Below are positions 42,785 to 45,792 of a stretch of 45,792 nucleotides of DNA, in pieces (positions within the stretch are counted from its first letter, which is position 1; each line of letters begins with the position of its first letter). Origin of the DNA: an uncultured Duncaniella sp. (GTDB taxonomy: Bacteria; Bacteroidota; Bacteroidia; Bacteroidales; Muribaculaceae); NCBI RefSeq assembly GCF_910577345.1, contig NZ_CAJTMT010000026.1, positions 1 through 45,792 on the forward strand, given 5' to 3'. A model generated the notes under the pieces. It did not search any database and had not been told where the DNA came from. It saw only the letters and a list, made by a program, of their open reading frames with translations. The position numbers were made by a program, and so were the translations under genes.

Positions 42785-44971
42785 ATGTATAACTACAATG
42801 AGCTTGAAGCCATGGACGACTCGCAATTGCGGGAAATCGGACTATCACATGGTATAAAGAAAATCGACTCTTCCGACAAGGAAAGCATCATTTATGACAT
42901 TCTTGAACAGCAGGCACGCGACGTGGCTGCCACTTCGACTGCCAATATAGCGAAAGGCCGTCGAAAAAAAGACAATAATAAGGAGGATAAGCCCCAGAGC
43001 GCTTCCAAACAGAAAAAAAACAATCCTGACGAACAACCGCAGCCTGCCGAAGCAGCCGCTGCACAACCGACTGAGCAACCTGCAAAGCGCCGCGGACGCA
43101 AGCCCAAGGCCGAAAACGCTCAAAACCAGCAGAATCAGGACGCTGCCGACGCTCCCGCTCCCGAAGCTAAAGCGCAGGAAACCGCGCCTCAGCAGGAAGC
43201 GGCAAGCGCAGAACAGCCTGTCGGCGAAGCCCAGCAGGAACAGGGCGAACAGCAGCCGAAGCGCCGCCGTGGCCGTCCTCCACGCAATCCCCGCCCCGAA
43301 GACACAAACACTCCTGCTCCTGCTGCAGAAAACGCAATCGAAAACAATAATAATGCAGAAGCAGCCGAAGGCGACGTCAAGTCTTCCGAACCCAAGGGAT
43401 TCCTTCCTGCTGCAAGCAACAACAATGCTGACACAGAAAATACTCAGCAGAACCAGCCCACAACTGAATCTGCTGAGGGTCAGCCGAAAGAAGAGCGTCC
43501 GCGCCACGGTGTATTCATCCGCCCCGGCCAGTCGCCCGACATGATTGGGCCTGCTCCCGACAATGACAACCGTCCTGACGGACAGCAGCAGCCCAAACGC
43601 GACTTCCGCCCGAAGGACAGCTCGTTTGGCTCACTCTTCCCCCGCGCCGGTGGCCGCACATTCGCACCCCGCTCCCAGCAGGAAAAAGAACAGGCCATGC
43701 AGGCTCCGCAACCTGCTCCCGCACCTGTCCCTGCCGCACCAATCGTGCTTGGCGAACCGGGAATGGAGAAACAGCAGCCTCAGAACAAGAAAAACAAGAA
43801 GAACCGCAACAAGAATCAGCAGTTCGATCAGCCGAAGCCTCAGCCCTATAATTTCGATGGCATAATCGAGACAACCGGCGTGCTTGAAATCGACCCCGCA
43901 GGTCATGGCTTCCTCCGTTCAAGCGACTACAACTATCTCCCCTCGCCCGACGATGTCCTCGTCACCAAGGAACAGATCAAACAATATGCCCTCCGCACCG
44001 GCGACGTTGTCGACGCAACACTCCGCGCTCCCCGCGAAGGCGATAAATACTATCCCCTCAGCTCAGTGCGAAGCGTAAACGGCCGTTCACCCGAATATAT
44101 CCGCGACCGTGTGGCATTCGAGCATCTTACACCCCTCTTCCCCAACGAGAAATTCGACCTTACTTCCGGTCGTTCGAGCAATATCTCGACCCGCGTCGTC
44201 GACATGTTCTCCCCTATCGGCAAAGGCCAGCGCGGTCTGATTGTAGCGCCTCCAAAAACAGGTAAGACACTTCTCCTCAAAGACATCGCCAATGCCATTG
44301 CAGAGAACCACCCGGAAACATACATCATGATTCTCCTCATCGACGAACGTCCGGAGGAAGTGACCGACATGAGCCGCAGCGTAAACGCCGAAGTCATTGC
44401 CTCGACATTCGACGAACCTGCCGACCGCCATGTCAAAATCGCGTCCATCGTGCTTGAAAAGGCAAAGCGCATGGTCGAATGTGGCCACGATGTCGTGATT
44501 CTCCTTGACTCAATCACCCGTCTTGCCCGCGCTTACAACACTTGCGCTCCCGCATCAGGCAAAATCCTCTCCGGTGGTGTGGACGCCAACGCTCTTCAGA
44601 AGCCCAAACGCTTCTTCGGCGCGGCGCGTAACATCGAAAACGGCGGTTCGCTCACAATCATCGCTACCGCACTTACCGAGACAAGCTCAAAGATGGACGA
44701 AGTCATCTTCGAGGAGTTCAAGGGAACTGGCAACATGGAGCTTCAGCTTGACCGCAAGCTCTCCAACAAACGCATCTTCCCCGCCGTCGACATCATGGCA
44801 TCCTCAACCCGCCGCGACGACCTCCTGCTGCGCAACGAGACCCTCAACCGCATGTGGATTCTCCGCCGTTTCCTCAGCGACCGCAACTCAATCGAGGCAA
44901 TGGAATTCATCAAAGACCGCATGGAACGCACCTCCGACAACGACGAACTCCTCCGCACAATGGGCGACTAA
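42785..44971 (+). CDS. rho: Transcription termination factor Rho with long disordered insert
   Basis: RNA-dependent hexameric ATPase that ends transcription (728 residues; E. coli Rho has 419). A Rho_N helical domain covers about 1-45 (ELEAMDDSQLREIGLSHG). Residues about 48-355 are low complexity, rich in Gln, Asn, Pro, Ala and Glu, with AT-hook-like basic patches (KRRGRKPK, RRRGRPPRNPR). The RNA-binding domain starts near Phe357 (GVLEIDPAGHGFLRSSDYNY). The ATPase core has Walker A PPKTGKT (Lys494), LLIDERPEEVTDM and the Q/R loop region LARAYNTCAPASGKILSGGVD. In Bacteroides thetaiotaomicron a similar Rho insert is reported to drive phase separation. The gene is preceded by a 450-nt leader and followed by a hairpin. 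Confidence 0.97.
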   Translation: MYNYNELEAMDDSQLREIGLSHGIKKIDSSDKESIIYDILEQQARDVAATSTANIAKGRRKKDNNKEDKPQSASKQKKNNPDEQPQPAEAAAAQPTEQPAKRRGRKPKAENAQNQQNQDAADAPAPEAKAQETAPQQEAASAEQPVGEAQQEQGEQQPKRRRGRPPRNPRPEDTNTPAPAAENAIENNNNAEAAEGDVKSSEPKGFLPAASNNNADTENTQQNQPTTESAEGQPKEERPRHGVFIRPGQSPDMIGPAPDNDNRPDGQQQPKRDFRPKDSSFGSLFPRAGGRTFAPRSQQEKEQAMQAPQPAPAPVPAAPIVLGEPGMEKQQPQNKKNKKNRNKNQQFDQPKPQPYNFDGIIETTGVLEIDPAGHGFLRSSDYNYLPSPDDVLVTKEQIKQYALRTGDVVDATLRAPREGDKYYPLSSVRSVNGRSPEYIRDRVAFEHLTPLFPNEKFDLTSGRSSNISTRVVDMFSPIGKGQRGLIVAPPKTGKTLLLKDIANAIAENHPETYIMILLIDERPEEVTDMSRSVNAEVIASTFDEPADRHVKIASIVLEKAKRMVECGHDVVILLDSITRLARAYNTCAPASGKILSGGVDANALQKPKRFFGAARNIENGGSLTIIATALTETSSKMDEVIFEEFKGTGNMELQLDRKLSNKRIFPAVDIMASSTRRDDLLLRNETLNRMWILRRFLSDRNSIEAMEFIKDRMERTSDNDELLRTMGD

Positions 44972-45012
44972 TCCAACCGCCTCACAAAAGGATCAATTTC
45001 AAAAAAGATACA

Positions 45013-45069
45013 AAATCAGCACAAAAGGCCTGTGGAATTCAGAATTCCGCGGGCCTGTTGTGCTGATTT
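45013..45069. terminator. Long hairpin after rho
   Basis: Outer arms AAATCAGCACAA and TTGTGCTGATTT plus inner AGGCC/GGCCT and GGAATTC/GAATTCC pairings form a nearly continuous stem. The U-tract is short, so termination strength is uncertain. Confidence 0.65.
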
Positions 45070-45210
45070 CAAGTCAATCCTAAAATCCGGATTAGGGCAC
45101 AAGCCATAATTACGGCGTATTAAATCCGTCAACATCTGAAAAGGGTACAGAAAGACAAACGGTCAGAAGATACAAAAAGATTAATTTTCAGCAAATTATG
45201 TATCTGTTGC

Positions 45211-45366
45211 TTTTGTTTATTCTGTTCTATCATATAACAAATTTGTTATACTGCTCTAAGCTAATGCGGAACATGTTATAGGGACTTTTGTTTATTCCGT
45301 TCTATCATATAACGAATTTGTTATATTGCTTCAAGCTAATACGGAACGTGTTATAGGGACTTTTGT
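45211..45366. repeat. 75-bp direct tandem repeat
   Basis: Two units, 45211-45285 and 45286-45360, begin TTTTGTTTATTC and end ATGTTATAGGGAC or GTGTTATAGGGAC; a third unit starts (TTTTGTA) and breaks off. Each unit contains the palindrome TAACAAATTTGTTA or a variant. Confidence 0.9.
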
Positions 45367-45394
45367 ATCTCTTTTCATCTTACATGAGCCGGAT

Positions 45395-45715
45395 TTTCGG
45401 ATTGAACCCGGATTAGCATACTATTACAGAAAGGCAAAACCGGATTGACACCCTATTACAAGAAGGTAATATCCGTATTACCCCCAACCGGAAGGCAACC
45501 CCCGAATTGGCATTCTATTACAAGAAGGTAACATCCGTATTAACCCTAACCGAAAGGCAAAACCGGATTGGCTCCCTATTACAAGAAGGTGACATCCGTA
45601 TTAACCCTAACCGAAAGGCAACACCCGAATTGGCATCCTATTACAAGAAGGTAATATCCGTATTAACCCCAACCGGAAGGCAAAATTCGGATTGCCTTTC
45701 TATTACCGAAAGGCA
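45395..45715. repeat. 31/62-bp minisatellite
   Basis: CTATTACAAGAAGG recurs at 45453, 45515, 45576 and 45638 (period 61-62), with related half-units at 45421 and 45700. Each 62-bp unit is two related halves of about 31 bp, both built on AAGGYAAnAyCCGnATT. No unique spacers, so not CRISPR. A frame at 45507-45749 follows the repeat and is not credible as a gene. Confidence 0.88.
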
Positions 45716-45722
45716 GCAAGCG

Positions 45723-45792
45723 AGCTGCGAAGCAGCGGTGCGGTGGTAGCCCCTCATCGAGCGCGATGCAATGAAGCCCGCAGGGCGAAATT
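45723..45792 (-). repeat. Element C, copy 2 (inverted, at window edge)
   Basis: Reverse complement of element C at 18720-18790 (70 of 71 positions alignable, with clusters of differences in the middle). Its GCAGCT end faces the minisatellite. It may continue beyond the window. Confidence 0.85.

Noticed and set aside
45395..45715. Possible CRISPR array
   Set aside because: Units are contiguous or alternating repeats without unique spacers, and no cas genes are present.
45507..45749. Open frame of 80 codons over the minisatellite
   Set aside because: It exists only because the repeat lacks stops in that phase; its peptide changes phase-like between units, and there is no promoter or homology.

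Overview
The window looks like a chromosomal segment of a gut Bacteroidales bacterium, most likely family Muribaculaceae. The evidence is indirect but consistent. Promoters carry the Bacteroidota -7 box (TAnnTTTG) with little Shine-Dalgarno signal. Rho has a very large disordered N-terminal insert. The operon nusB-yajC-ybbR-coaE and a DUF4827-type lipoprotein are typical of the order. No species assignment is claimed.

Layout. 1-4.4 kb: a 3'-truncated M28 peptidase and a lipoprotein flavodoxin (minus strand), diverging from a lipoprotein alpha/beta hydrolase and an aldo/keto reductase. 4.5-5.4 kb: a broken ISL3-type transposase beside tRNA-Cys. 5.9-9.2 kb: exported C1B aminopeptidase, YitT membrane protein, iron superoxide dismutase. 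9.7-12.7 kb: nrnA, a lipoprotein, glmM. 13.6-18.1 kb: a sensor kinase/response regulator pair diverging from an outer-membrane beta-barrel receptor, with a paired direct repeat between the promoters. 18.9-22.2 kb: proline pathway proC-proB-proA. 22.3-26.8 kb: a Cys-repeat protein, guaB and a parvulin chaperone. 26.9-38.6 kb: a nine-gene minus-strand exopolysaccharide/capsule operon (wza-like, wzc-like, wzy-like, three glycosyltransferases, wzx-like, an Fe-S/F420-type protein and a pyruvyl transferase). 38.7-42.2 kb: coaE, ybbR, yajC, nusB. 42.3-45 kb: rho behind a long C-rich leader.

The least explained material is in the gene-free stretches. Element A (about 160 bp, three copies) ends in an intrinsic-terminator hairpin. 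Element B (about 260-283 bp, two copies) is a long inverted repeat with REP-like palindromic ends, and its central loop lies in opposite orientation in the two copies. B and A are joined in the same order at both sites (13.0-13.5 kb and 18.1-18.6 kb). Element C (about 70 bp, two copies in opposite orientation) has the same end facing a tandem-repeat array each time. Several minisatellites occur at gene 3' ends, one of them covering the proA stop codon.

How genes work together: proC/B/A make proline from glutamate. The polysaccharide operon covers assembly, flipping, polymerisation, export and probable pyruvylation. NrnA and GlmM are co-transcribed but belong to nucleotide recycling and cell-wall precursor synthesis respectively. 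NusB and Rho, with opposing roles in termination control, are transcribed head to head.
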